From Cerrena zonata (lineage: Eukaryota > Basidiomycota > Agaricomycetes > Polyporales > Cerrenaceae), in assembly GCA_038087015.1 (NCBI GenBank), contig JASBNA010000007.1, forward strand, positions 744,001 through 808,000: 64,000 bases of DNA, written 5' to 3'. The notes under the pieces were generated by a model that was given only the letters and a program-made list of their open reading frames with translations, did not search any database and had not been told where the DNA came from. Both the position numbers and the translations under genes were made by a program. Shown one piece after another: positions 51,106-62,773 of this stretch; positions within the stretch are counted from its first letter, which is position 1, and every line of letters starts with the position of its first letter.

Positions 51106-54100
51106 AGGACGTTTCTTGACGCCCTTACCTCGGGGATCTTGAGGACCGGTCTTCGCCCGGTGTCGCCAGAGATAAAGAGCAAGAAGAAGATCATGAGCAA
51201 TAAATAGAGGCAAGGTACAACAGAAGAAAGAAGCCTCGAGGGTAATTGACGGAGAGAACAAGTTGCAGCAAAGATAGCGGAGAGAGCACCTGAGAAGCAA
51301 GGAGAAGGGGAGAAATTACGAGCCACAGACAGACGCAAAGTACCGGAGAAGAGCAGACACAGACGGCAGTGTGATTTTGATGGAGAAAACAAGAAGTCGG
51401 TGAGTGAGTAGATTTCCCAAATCAAGAACAAGAACAGGGCAGAAGCAGTGCAGAGCGGGTGCCCGAGGAGCAAGAGAGTCAGACGGAGGGACAACCCATT
51501 CGGCGCAGGTGATAGTCACAAGAGTACTGGTATGTTTGATCCAGACGTTCAAGTTGTCGGGAGTCCATAGACGCGCAAGTTCCGAGATAAAGGCAGCAAG
51601 GAGAAAGCCTGGTAGCAAAGGGGTGCCGCAAGAGGTAGTGCAGGAAGAAGATCAATAGTAAAACGCCAAGACACGTCGAAGAAACTTGAGTAAGGGGTCG
51701 GCCCGTAAAAGAAACAAGATAGTGAAGTACCCTGCGGAGACAATTGAGATACTAAGCAGGCAAGTAGGCGATGAGCGAGCGAAGAGACAGTAGAAGCACA
51801 TCCATAGAGATAATAGGGCACATAAAAGCAGTGGAGGGAGGCTATCTTGATCACGGATGTGTTGGACATGTTCGAATGAGTAATCAAAATCGCTCGTCAA
51901 CAATCCAGGCTACCGCAAAAGAGGAAGAAACCGGCGTGTTATAGGATGAACAGAAGCTGCAAGGGGCGCGAGAGTATGCAGACGAGAATGAAGCTAGTAG
52001 TCCAAGAGTCAGGGCATGGAGTAAGAGTAAGGAAGTAACCAGAGCCAAGATCACAAGTGGGTCTTCAGGTCGAAATAATCCCGAGCTTAGTGGTTGGCGA
52101 TATCGGGTGCGCATAGCAAGAAAATAGAAGGAAGAAGTACCACTGCGTAGCCACCAGACACCAGATACAGAATCCACTTCAGAGATATTAGGTCGGAACG
52201 GTACACCAGGCCCGGCGGTCATATTACGCAAGAAAACATCAATGAGAAGGGCAAGTACTAGAACACTAGTTGGCGAAGGTAAGAGCAAGAAGGTCCCCAG
52301 GAATGTAGTATCTTCTCGTTCGTATTCACACACAGAGCAGAGAATATAGTCGATCCATTGAAGTTTTTATTGGGCAAGTGGGCAACAAGGGAGACAAGCT
52401 AAGCCAGACTGGAGACGTCGCGAAGGGTAAACTGTAGAGAGAAGGTTCGATAGATGTATGAGAGTACTAAGATATCAGACGCGGCTAGAAGCAAGGGCGT
52501 TGAGGCAGAGGGAGCAGTTATCAAGCTAGTAATCGTTGGGAAGATCTAGTGACAAGGGACAAAGGACTGGACGAGAGGAGCTTGGAGTTTGAAGTCATCG
52601 TCGCCTAGTAGAAAGGTCTGAGAAGAAGTAAGCTAGCGGAAGAGCCACAACACGTCGACCAGAGTTGCTGACAAAGGCTCGGCCTTTCCTAAGTTTGTTG
52701 CTCGTGTAATCAGGGTCGACTAGTCTGGTGGAGATGAACACAAGATACTCGAGAGTGGCACGCCGCAAAAATAACTAGATGAAGGAGTACAGGAGGTGGA
52801 GAAGCTAGTTCTCAGAATCTTCAGCAGCAGAACTTGTCGGTTTCTTGTGGGTGTTGAACATTGGAGCCATATAGCGAGATGTTGACTGTTGCCCAGTAGA
52901 AGTCCCCAAAGGCAAGAAGGAAAGCCAGAAGGATTGTTGCCCGACAGGTCGCAAGGAGTTGACGCGTACAGAGCAGATGCCAAGAGCCTAAGGACTACAG
53001 CAAGAGAGTAGACTTCGTTTTCATGAGTGGCTGGACGCGTCGAGGATAGTGTGGCACCGAGATAGTTAATAGGCACAGAAACACAGTGAGAAAGACAGCG
53101 ACGAGACACATTAAACTTAGGGGGAAAGGAGAGCGGAGGGTGCGTGAACATGGGAGTCGAGGGGAAAGATGATGGGGGAAAGAGGAGAGCTCGGAGGGGG
53201 CTCTTTATGCCTCCCGAGAGTGTCAAAGAGGTCGATTTGACTTTGCTACTCCGAACCAGCCGCCTTCCATATATGGACGGGCCATGGCGCTTGCCGAGAT
53301 GATTGACCGCGAAGTCTTTGTTCTCATTACCCGAAGGTCAATACCAGTTATTAGCATGGTCAATTAAATGCCTCGTGTTTGTTGGGCCTTTGTCTAGTAC
53401 GTAAAATCCCATTGGCCGTGGCGGTGTTGTCCGCTTTAACAGTAAACTGCGGTGAGATTCCGATATGTGACCTCGAGGTCAGGGACTTGACGGAGGCCGG
53501 GAGGCAATAACTGTCGTTCACGAAAGAAAGCAGCGGGCGTGACTCACTTAGTACGAGACAAGAAGAAAGAGTGACCTACTTCTGCTATTCAATATGAGTT
53601 TGAGCATATTTAAGGGACTTCTATGTAATCGCGGAACGGTAAGTGGTCGATGGATGGAAGGGTCGAACCAAGACTACTCCACCGCATACTACATGGCTAG
53701 CACCAAGTATACCATCTCCAGGAGCGAGTTCTATAGCTTGAATCCGAGTTAAATGTCAGCTAGATACGCTCCAAAGGATAGATTTGAAGACTTTCCATGC
53801 TCCTCGCGTGACCGTTAAAGTTAAGCACCAGCTAGCGATGGTGAACCTCTAATTGTAATCCTTCGCCGTCCAAGTAATGCTGTCATTATAGCCATTTTCG
53901 CTCCTTTGTCTCTTGCTGGTCATATGAACATTGGGAGAAGTCGCACCTTAGCCCCGGGATTACCAGAAATATGAATTTTAGACACCCATTCTCTTTCACA
54001 CAACCGAGAAAATTTGGTTGATATCCAAAAGTTCGTTGCCTGAGTTCATGATTGGTCATTGGGACCGAGAGAACAATAGTGAATATGTACACAGTAGCGG

Positions 54101-54121
54101 GCGTATACCGTTTGGACCTAT

Positions 54122-55380
54122 TCAGAGGACTAAAGTCTTGATGACATCCTTGAGGCTAGGGGAAACCTTAGATAAGATCTCGACCGTCTCGTTCTAGGAA
54201 AAATCACGAGAAGGAATAGTCAGTCTCTAGCATAGTGATTCTCAACCGCAAACGACACTCACCCAAACCTTCTCCTGCACCACCTTTCCCTCGTCACTGA
54301 TAGTCCACTCACTAGGCTGTTTGATCTCCGTATTATGCACATACTGGCCGTGTAACTTCTTCGCCTCTTCTGCAGTAGCGTTCTCAGGCCCGATTGCAGC
54401 CCAGATGAGTTGTCGACTACCTTCTTCTGAGCTACGCGCAAGTGGCAGCTGAGCTTCGAGACGTGGGTTGGGAGGTAGGTTTCGGGCGAGATCTGAGCGG
54501 CAGAGACCTGGGGTGACGGTGTTGACAATGATATTGGAGGTAGGCTCGAGGTGAGCAGCGAGGGCTCGAGTGAAGAGCATATTGAGCACTATCAAAGAGA
54601 GAGATATTTCAATAGGAAGCTCTTTCGGAGTGGTAATAAGTCGGAACGTACATTTAGTTGTAGGGTAGCGTTTGTCTTCGAAGGATGCTGGGGTGTTGAG
54701 ATATTCCAATACATTTGGACCAGTCTTTTGAGCAGCAAGGTCTACCCATTCATGGACCCCGCTAGAGACGATGACGAGACGGGACAAACTTGAATGCTTC
54801 TTCGCACTCTCGGCGAGTCGAGGGAGAAGAAGGAGAGAAACCAGGGAGTTGGAAAGATGGTTGATTTGAACACTGGGAAGTCAGTAATAATAGAATATAT
54901 ATCAACGGCGATTGCATCGTTCTAATTCAGAAGACGCACGTTTCTTCCCATCCGTCCTGAGTTTGAATAAACTGTGCAGCAATCACACCAGCATTGACGA
55001 TGAGGATGTCGAGGTCGTCGCCGTCCTTGTTGAACTTGTCGACAAACTCCAAGACGGATGCAAATTTAGTGAGTTCCACAACACGACCTTCGATGTTTTG
55101 GAAACCAGTGTCTTTCTGGAGATCTGTGCGTAAAATAATAGATGGTCAAACGGAGATCAATTGTAAGTTTGTGTACACACTCACTAGAAACAGTCGCCGC
55201 CGCCTTTTCTTCATTTCGAGCGGTAATGATCACCTTGCTAGGCTGCATCGTAGCGAGATGCTTAGCAGTTTCATAGCCAATGCCGGTGTTGGCTCCCATG
55301 ACCATCACGGTCTTGCCTGGGAGGTCGGCCTTGATAACTGGTTTGTTGGTGTACAGGGATGTAACGGAAGAAGAAGACAT
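54122..55380 (-). CDS. Short-chain dehydrogenase/reductase (retinol-dehydrogenase-like)
   Basis: NAD(P)-dependent oxidoreductase of the classical SDR fold; substrate unknown. Five exons (55380-55185, 55123-54940, 54872-54652, 54588-54263, 54193-54122) give 332 aa. The cofactor motif is MGANTGIGYETA (about residues 28-39), the structural VNAGV follows near 95-100, the catalytic serine lies in IVSSGVHEW and the YxxxK pair in RYPTTKLLNMLF, which spans an intron (T|TG). After it NTVTPGLCRSDLA is the usual PG motif. The C-terminal 100 residues (NATAEEAKKLHGQYVHNTEI) are typical for fungal WW-domain-oxidoreductase-like SDRs. No signal peptide or membrane helix. All motifs are intact, so it is probably active. 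Confidence 0.92.
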
Positions 55381-56114
55381 CTCGGTTGTATGGATGGAAG
55401 GGATGTTGAGGGCTGGTTTAATGAGCCCATCTCGACGTGGACCAACCTCCCTATATAAGTATCCACTAGCACTGGCATGGAAAGGATGTAAGGATGTTCA
55501 CTTGGGACTATATTGATGCCAGAAGGTGACGCGTCCACGACTGGCGGCCGGTGCAATATGTCATTATTCTGCAGAGTTTGAGTCATGTATGAACTTAATC
55601 ATAGCATTAGCTACCATACCTTACCCCATTTCTCTCTCACACAACTCCCGATCCGAAGGAGATGCCGTTTTGAATCAGTCGTCTTCGACTTCGGCGAATT
55701 AGAGCTAGCCGGGCTCTCGAAGTTTCCCAGCGCGGGGATGAATGTGGCGACAAGTGATGGTATGCCCCCACTTTCACTTACATTTGGAAACAGAATTCCC
55801 ACTTTTCGTGGCGTATTAATATCAGGTAGAGAATCCGTGGTAGACTTCTTCCACTACAAACACCGTTTAGTCAAAAAATGCTATTCAGATGACCGAGAAA
55901 GATCACACACACTGCATTTTTGTTCTCCATGTACTACTGCGTGATCATTGCAGCTGAAACTTGTATTAGAGTCTACCCTTCGATTATCGTCCACGCCGGT
56001 AGTAGATGGTAAAGAATAGATAATGTAGACGCCCATTTTTAACCAGTTGCTGGGCGGACGAAGGTATCTTTTGTGACGCTGTACTTCCAACAATACTACA
56101 CAAAACGTTCCCTC
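55381..56114. promoter_or_regulatory. Divergent promoter region, SDR / uL29m
   Basis: About 730 bases between opposite start codons. A 119-codon plus-strand frame at 55585-55944 has no recognisable product. No gene called. Confidence 0.4.
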
Positions 56115-56995
56115 ATGCTTCCGTCAATAACCTCATCTTCAGCCATTTGGGGAACCTTTGCTTGTGCTTTACGAACGCCACGACTTGCTCGCTGCATTTC
56201 CTCCACAGTCACAAGGCAATATGCTGACGTTGTAGAAGCACCAAACCCAACAGATGCACCGTCTTCAAGGCCTGAATTTCCCAAAGAGGGTGCTCTACGA
56301 CCACACTTGAACATCAAGACAGACCCGAACCATGGACTATATGGGTTCTTTAGGAAAGTTGAGAAGGACGGGGAGAGTTGTCATGACTCTGTGGAGGTCG
56401 CTTTGCCAGAGAGTATGGAGCCTGGTACGTTTGTCTCTTCATTTCTCATCTGGGCTGTCTCGAATGAATGAGTCATCTCCTTTCTGTAGGCCGTTCATGG
56501 ACTGCCGCGGAGCTGCGTCGTAAAAGCTTCAAAGATTTGCACACTCTCTGGTATGTTCTCTTACGAGAACGCAACCTTTTGGCGACGCAGCGAGAAGAGG
56601 CTCGACGAGTTGACATTACTCAGAATGCGTTGAGAGGTGCTACGAGAGTACACGTCGTACGTAGCCGTATCTTGCTCGTCTCAGTGTTCTATATTTTTAA
56701 CTTTGTATACGTCTAGGTCCGCAAGTCCATGGCTCGAATCAAGGCAGTACTCAACGAACGTCGTCTTGCGTACGAAGGTGCTGTCAAACTACATGCGCAA
56801 AACCGTGAAGAGATTCTTGCGAAAGAGGCGGCCAGGGAGGCAGAAGAACGAGCGAACGCTGTTGAGGCTGCCCCAGAGCAGCCTAAAATTGCCGAATCCG
56901 CTCCAGCAAGTTTGGCAGCTAGTGGATTGCTAGGTGGTGCAGAGCCGGAAGTGATGCAGCAAAAGCAGGATCCAGGTTCGAGCTCTAGCTCGTAG
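56115..56995 (+). CDS. MRPL4: Mitochondrial large-ribosomal-subunit protein uL29m (MRPL47/Mrpl4)
   Basis: Protein of the mitoribosome exit-tunnel region. Exons 56115-56424, 56490-56656 and 56717-56995 give 251 aa. The N-terminus ([20 protein letters not shown]) is a basic, hydroxylated presequence. Core blocks: [11 protein letters not shown] (about 75-85), then after intron 1 [20 protein letters not shown] and [20 protein letters not shown], the uL29 helices, and [20 protein letters not shown]. The C-terminal 80 residues are Ala/Glu-rich with a Ser run, a lineage-specific extension. The split codon G|GC at intron 1 gives the conserved GRSW. Family assignment is firm. Confidence 0.94.
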
Positions 56996-57768
56996 TGCTC
57001 GAGTTCGTCTGCCATGGGTAATCTCCCACTCTAGAACATCTGCTTTGTGTAATAACGTACCTCACTTATAATTCTTCGGCGCACAGAGCTGGTTCCATGA
57101 AAATAACAAATGTCCTGTGAGGTTTGAGATCCTACATCCGAAGGGTTTGTTGCGTACTGAAACAAGAGCTCTGGAGCTCGTGCTCAAAGGCTTCCTTCTA
57201 CCTTCTAACCTTCCTTTCTCTACTTGTGTCTAAATCTGCCTCCCACCTTAGCTATTGATAATTGGAGACTCATTCTTATTTGTTAAGCAATATCATGCAC
57301 CGGCCTTGGTAGCTCTTAGCTCGTTTATGCTATGGCGGAATATTGTTTCTTCCCAGTTCTGAATGGCATTTCGCATTAACGAACTATGAGCTCTCTTTCG
57401 AATTAACATCCTTGTTCTCGAGAAGCTATAACTGCAATCCTCAAAAAGCATGGTTTTCCATAGGTTTCCCCAAGCACTCGTACTTCCGCCCAGCTGGCAA
57501 GGTCCCCTCGGGTGGTGGCACCTTTGTTCGGTTATATGGCTTGTTCTGCTGGGGCTGAGACGTGTTTCAAGGTTAGGGATAGAGATCTCGTACCACTATG
57601 GTAACTGCTTTTTCTTTTCAGCGACTGGGTAGCTTATGAGAAATTAATAGGTCCATACGAAGATAGGATAAGTTAGGTGCAGCTACACCAGTCTAAGAAA
57701 TCTCTGGTTACAACTGGGCTCTGACCAAGTTGTGTGAAGTCTATACGTGAACGTAGCCGATTACAGAA
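56996..57768. other. Convergent spacer, uL29m / ketopantoate-reductase-like copy 2
   Basis: About 770 bases between two converging genes. Small open frames (57343-57558, 57450-57632) have no recognisable product. No gene seen. Confidence 0.4.
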
Positions 57769-59200
57769 TTAGCTCTTGCGAAGTAACTCGCTTTGAGTAA
57801 CGATAAGCATAGCGTAGAAAGCCTCAAGTCGCTGTGGAGCAGAAACAACGTATTAGCGTGAAATGAGAACTAAAGGTATCACGAAGACATACAGGTATAG
57901 GGACGTTTAACTTCCTTCCGATCCGAACAAGTTCGCCTACGAGCACCTCTACTTCCATAGGTCGCTGAGACTCTACATCCACCAAAATACTCGGACGTTC
58001 AGTACTAGTGGGCTTGCTGGCAATGGCAGACGTGCGTTGGAGGATGCCGTGTATAGTCTCCTCCGTAAAGACAGGCCCATCCTCGGTTGGCGGGAAGAGC
58101 GTATTTCCGACAGTGCAAGCCTCTTTCAGAATATCGTAGATGAAAGGAATGGTGTTTTCGGCAATTGGCTGGGAACCTGCAGGAATAATCAAATCGCCGA
58201 ACTTGGCGTGAGGCATTGTGGCGGGATCAAATTCTGGGTTGTCTATGGTGATTTGGGGAGGTCGGAATATGGACTGGAGTGGACTCTTGGCGAGGACAGT
58301 AGCAGGACCGAAAACAGCATTCCAAATGTTCTTCTCAAACTTCACTCTGTGTATTTCGGGGAAGACGGTAACGTCTGTACCTCCTGCCTTGAGAATATCG
58401 CCTATTGAGTTGATAGTAGCGGTCTCCTCGGGCGTGTTGCTGAGGACATTTTGTGTTGAGCGGTATACGCCCAATTGCAATCGGTCCTATAGGGGTGGGT
58501 TATGAGGAGGGCGTTGAGGTCTTCAGAAGGGATAACTGACAAAGTAGCTATGCTCGACCGTAGTCTTGTCCAATCGTCGTGTCCCAACAAAAACAGAAGC
58601 ACCTATAACCTTGGGCTCCTCCACAGGATTTAACTCCCGAAGAGCATTCCATAGGTCGACTTCGATGTTGAGTCCATTTTGAAGCAATACATAAATCGGT
58701 TGAGTGAATTTGTTAATATATGGTGGTTTCAAGAAAGGCGAGAGAAGCTTAGAAGTCTTCTCCACATCGGGAATGACCTTTGTTGTAAGGATCACATGAG
58801 AGTAGCTTCTATCTGCTGCTTCCGCGACCGATGCACATACTGTAGGTTTCAGGAGAGTTAAGAACCAATGCATTTCGAGGGGGACACAATAAACTCACGT
58901 CTATCGGGGACGCCAGTTGGGTATATCGCCATATTTCTGGCTTCTAAAAGTCATTCCGTCGGCTGCGGAAAAATTAGGGGACTGGCATGTTCATTTATAT
59001 TATCAGTACATACCTTTAGTAGCGGCATAATTTCCTCGAGCTACAATTGTGACTCGGGCCTGTCCACTGCGTTTGAGAACCAGCCCATCTGGTGAAATGG
59101 ACTAGTTAGAGGCAACACCGTACGCGATGTGGAAGTCCTTACAAATAGCACCAACAGCGCCATAACCAATAACCAAAATCTCCTGCAGGGGGGCGGTCAT
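57769..59200 (-). CDS. Ketopantoate reductase-like protein, copy 2, one frameshift
   Basis: Paralogue of 35063-36537 on the opposite strand, 21 kb away. Six exons: 59200-59143, 59088-59014, 58962-58899, 58839-58541, 58486-57893, 57831-57769; 383 aa after removal of one base. NADPH motif ILVIGYGAVGAI, the TTKVIPDVEKTSKLLSPFLK region, LLQNGLNIEVDLW, and in the C-domain VKFEKNIWNAVFGPATVLAK (catalytic Lys/Asn region) and PSILVDVESQRPMEVEVLVGE. The break is in exon 3: at 58906-58909 a run of four C on the coding strand (NWRP then a stop) where copy 1 has three residues worth in frame; deleting one C restores the join into the next exon. All other exons read through, so this could be a working gene with an assembly error. 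Intron positions equal those of copy 1. Confidence 0.82.
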
Positions 59201-60940
59201 CGGCTGTATTCTAGAATAATGTGTCTAATTGTTGATGGGTCGGTAAAAGTTGTAACTGAGCGAGGAACAGCTGTAGATGCAATCTGAGTCTTGAGGCCTG
59301 GTGACGCCACAGTATAGGCAGTATAGCTCGACCCTACCTATTGTTGTTATGTTCCCAATAGTGGGAGGGTCAAAGAGTTAGGTCAAAAAAAAGGTACAGA
59401 GATAAGCCATAACGATGAATGACTCGGGAAGTTCGAATCGATCATCGGGCCTGTTGGTCCGATGTTATCCTGAAATGATCCAGTGCATCGTTGGCACAAC
59501 TGTCTGCGATATGGCAGTCTCAATATGGTATTGCAAAAACAGTCGCAATAAATAAAATAGTAAGTGACAACGGGATGACAACAGGCGTAGCGAACATGAA
59601 TTTTGAACGTCGTTCAACAACTCGATCATTGCAAATGACATCGACACTGGTTTGTCCCCCGCAAAATGCCGGACTACGATTGTTCAACACGGCGGCACAG
59701 CCACCATCCTCTTACTAACCTTTATTACCCTGATACCACTAAGTGCCACTCCGTATGAGTGGCTGTGAACTTCAACATGACGGTACTATGTTCTAGGAGA
59801 TGTGTGTAAGTGGGATATACAATTTGCTTATACCTTGCTTATGTCAAATCTACACGCAGAGGACACCCTGGATTTAATTACTGGCTGCGGTTCTCCATTT
59901 GGCGGCTCTCCACGTTCTAAAAGTTTCATCACTATCGGAATGGAATATTACAGGAAACATGCACGAAATGACAGACCCATCGTGTTTGTCCACACGCGCT
60001 CCGCTAAAGAAGGGCGAGGCCTACTAATCCATCATATTGTCCGTCTCATCTGGTCATCTCGGCATTTCTCTCATTGGGCATCCGCCCCGCGTGTCTGCAA
60101 AATACAACAACACCCTCTTGCCGACTCCCTTCTCTCACCCTGATCAGGACTAGATACAATATATCCTTCCCATGACACCGAACGCCGATGATGTCTGGCT
60201 AAACGACATCAACCACATGTGTTGCGCCCCAACTATCGGGTCAGGTTGGACCTGAATGAGGTGTTCTGTGTGGAAATTGTTGTCATGCGACGATGGACCG
60301 GATGAGTTCTATATCGAGACAGAATAGCGTCGTACCCAGTATCCAAGATGGTGTTCCGAATGTGGGTGGTGTTGAGTGGCTGGCTGCGGCTAGCCACTTG
60401 AGACGGAGCTTTAAAATACACTCGTGTTGTGGATAAAATCCCCACTCTCCCGTCGAACACTCTCATCCTCCCCTTCCCCCTGCTTTCATCACCCCCGTTC
60501 TCTGGTCTTTCTGTGCTCTGACTCAGTCGGAATATAATCACCTAGCTTGCTAGGCGATTATATCTCAACTAATTGCCTATAACACAAGGTATGTGACAGT
60601 CCTTGTCATTGAGTGGCACAGGGCGACTGACGATGAGTCTCTATGTTGCTAAGCCACTTCTCTCCCCTGGCCGACATCTGGTGAGTTCCATCCGTTTCTA
60701 TCTAGTCCACAAATACGACGTTGACCGGTTAACCTCAGCGCCATGATAAACAATCCTACTATGTCGCCCATCTGATGTCATCTTGTCACCGTCCTCTTGA
60801 ACTACTCCACCCTATCGCCATCACTGATGAGTCTGGAAGCACTGGCGACACACTATGACGACCCAACGACTCTGCTTTATATTATTCTCTGACACTCTGA
60901 CACGACACACATCCTCGACATTCAACTCACCCCAGGCTCA

Positions 60941-61070
60941 CCTCTTCCCTTGCTCACCTCTCTGCCTTCTTCCCCGCTCCCCCTCTCTCCCTGCTCCCTC
61001 TCTCCCCCTGCTCCCCCTCTCTCCCTGCTCCCCCTCTTCCCTCTGCCCCCCTCCCTCTCTCTTCTCTGCC
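60941..61070. repeat. C/T-rich degenerate tandem tract
   Basis: About 130 bases almost wholly C and T on the plus strand, made of imperfect repeats of a unit like CTCTCTCCCTGCTCCCC (17-19 nt). A minisatellite-like tract; any protein read from it is spurious. Confidence 0.7.
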
Positions 61071-61385
61071 TGGGGTCGGCCGGTGCCCCAGGTAACGCAA
61101 ATATAATCTCCGGCGGTGTGTGAGGCGCTTTGCGCTGCCTGGTAGGTCACACATCCTCCCTTCCATACAACTCGCCGCGGGTGACTGACGCGACGGCCCT
61201 CGATCGTCGCCTCAATGTTACCGGACTCAGCCCACCCACTCCGAGGCTCGCGGCGGAGGCCAACGCCATCCCGAGTGGTGGTGCTGGTCTGCTACAAGAT
61301 CAGTCGAGGCATCCCCTATGAAGACTGGAGAACACAAGCCCTCAACGTCGGCGCAAGATTGCCGACCCTCAAGATTCTGCAGGCA

Positions 61386-61461
61386 TTGGCGTAGGCCTCT
61401 TCGTGGCTTTGCAGACGAGTACCCGGCCTGTTTACAGGTCGGTGAAACTAACGTACGCCAA
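61386..61461 (+). ncRNA. Three-way-junction RNA-like element, copy R3
   Basis: Plus-strand relative of R1 and R2: outer stem TTGGCGTA/TACGCCAA (8 perfect pairs), hairpin GGCC/GGCT (one G-U) with 7-nt loop TCTTCGT, 13-nt joint TTGCAGACGAGTA, hairpin CCGGCCTG/CAGGTCGG with loop TTTA, then TGAAACTAACG before the outer stem closes. Stem sequences differ almost completely from R1 and R2, while the loop pattern TYTWCGY, the 13-nt joint ending AGTA and the GAAACYAAC joint are kept. A GTAAGT, like a splice donor, follows 5 bases downstream. Confidence 0.55.
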
Positions 61462-62170
61462 CCAAGGTAAGTAGTATAATTTGTTCTTCTATATGTAATT
61501 ACATGTTATCAGTATTGTACTACTACTTATGTTTGTCAGGTAGCTAGTAGTTTAGTCACACATTTTGTTTTAATATCAAATTTTCTGTATGCTGTTTATT
61601 TGAAGCAAGAAGTATTGTAAAATATAAGACAACATGTAACATCAATTGAAGTGGTCACACATAAGATTTTGTAAAACAGGCCGCATGAAAACCGTGTGTT
61701 TAGTATGCAGTGTTCCTAAGAAAACCCTAGTGTCAGCGAGCAAGCACGTTGTCGGCAATAGGTTACATAAGTAAGTTGCACATGAGTAAGAACGTGCTGA
61801 ACGGAACGGATCGTAGCGCATGGCGTATTCCAATGACCTATTCCGCCAATTTAAAGTTCAGTCTCATCTCCACCAAATAGCGGCCATCGAAAGTACAAAA
61901 TAAAATCATCATAAGGTGTATAATAGAAATTGCACCGAAGCCATGTGTATAGACTGTACCCGGCCAACTGAAGCTTAAGGTCAGACGACCACATATTGTA
62001 ACTCTAAGCGGAGATATAAACGTTAGTTTTCACGACGGTGGGACAAGAAGTGAAAGAGTGTCGTAGCTGGACAATTCTCAGAAACGCACGTCTACATTTA
62101 GATTATGGAGCTTTGAAAACTTACGGACCTATATATACGTTAGCGGGACCGTCACGGAGACCTCGGTATA

Positions 62171-62540
62171 TCATAGACCCTCGAGCTTCGAATTTGTCCT
62201 CCGTCTGTGCCTCTCATCCCAATCCCGCATCTCCTTACTCACCCAACAGTCCCTCACTTTCGGATCTTCGTACACCTCTAGTTGTTTCTTCCCCTTTCGA
62301 AGTAGATGTTCGATAGCGGAGATGTCTTTTGGGGAGAGGGAGAAAGCTTGTGTTTTGAATGTGTGTTGGACGAAGAGTCTGAACTTGGGCTGGACAGGTG
62401 GGGGTTTGGTCTGTACCATTCGAAGGGCTCTAGGTTATGTCACGGATTGGTCATGAGAGTATTGTGGGAGTGTACAAGTGAACTCACCGGCGATAGAGTG
62501 CCAAAACTTCTTTCTGAAGTCCTGAGTGTTGTACTGTCAT
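62171..62540 (-). CDS. SDHAF1: Succinate dehydrogenase assembly factor 1, LYR protein
   Basis: Mitochondrial matrix LYR protein that helps insert iron-sulfur clusters into the Sdh2 subunit of complex II. Exons 62540-62488 and 62429-62171 give 103 aa, within the usual size. The LYR-type tripeptide is in SGLQKEVLALYRRALR, split by the intron (CG|A). Then KFRLFVQHTFKTQAFSLSP and DISAIEHLLRKGKKQLEVY, which carries the family's arginine-rich helix. The protein ends NSKLEGL, a little longer than the yeast Sdh6 core. It lies head to head with the complex I assembly factor NDUFAF6, with 233 bases between start codons. Confidence 0.9.
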
Positions 62541-62773
62541 AGTGAATGAAGTCGCAGTTCCAAGCTCGTGAGGGCCAGAAACATCCTCAAGTGGACGTTG
62601 TTGGGTAAGGTTCGGAAATGGAAATGCGGGGAAACCGGGGCTCGCGGCAGACGCCGGAAGGTAGTATGACGCCACAGTCTATAGGCGATCAAAAAGTTGG
62701 TCAGGGTAGACGTCCACCACTCACCTTCTTCCTATTCCTCATAGTTACTCACTAACGATTCAGGACCCCTTAG
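62541..62773. promoter_or_regulatory. Shared divergent promoter of SDHAF1 and NDUFAF6
   Basis: 233 bases between two opposite start codons of mitochondrial assembly-factor genes. No TATA box or known site stands out. Co-regulation is an inference from layout. Confidence 0.45.

Larger units (their letters stand above)
48318..54121. other. Large gene-free block, plus strand purine-rich from about 49.2 to 53.2 kb
   Basis: About 5.8 kb. From roughly 49.2 to 53.2 kb the plus strand is strongly rich in A and G (runs of AGAGAAG, GGAGA), so the minus strand shows long Leu/Ser/Cys/Phe-rich open frames (for example 51075-51494, 51884-52333, 52720-53226) that look compositional, not coding. Short tandem pieces such as GAGTAGGGTCGTC occur near 49295-49335. 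Two copies of a structured element lie inside (49020-49094, 51023-51105). No transposon domains or terminal repeats recognised. Confidence 0.5.
59201..62170. other. Gene-free region before SDHAF1
   Basis: About 3 kb. Contains the C/T-rich tract at 60941-61070 and structured-element copy R3 at 61386-61461. Open frames such as 59802-60143 (+) and 60233-60541 (-) are not recognised. Gly/Arg/Glu-rich frames on the minus strand over 60938-61166 are products of the C/T tract. No gene called. Confidence 0.45.

Noticed and set aside
51075..53226. Long Leu/Ser/Cys/Phe-rich frames on the minus strand, resembling membrane proteins
   Set aside because: They follow the purine skew of the plus strand, overlap one another in several frames and have no family motif.
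60938..61166. Gly/Arg/Glu-rich collagen-like frames on the minus strand
   Set aside because: They arise from the C/T-rich tandem tract on the plus strand and have no other support.
49020..61461. Hammerhead ribozyme assignment for R1-R3
   Set aside because: The CUGANGA core is not matched (R3 has CAGACGA, R1/R2 GGATAA), and the outer stem does not begin directly after GAAA as it must in a hammerhead.
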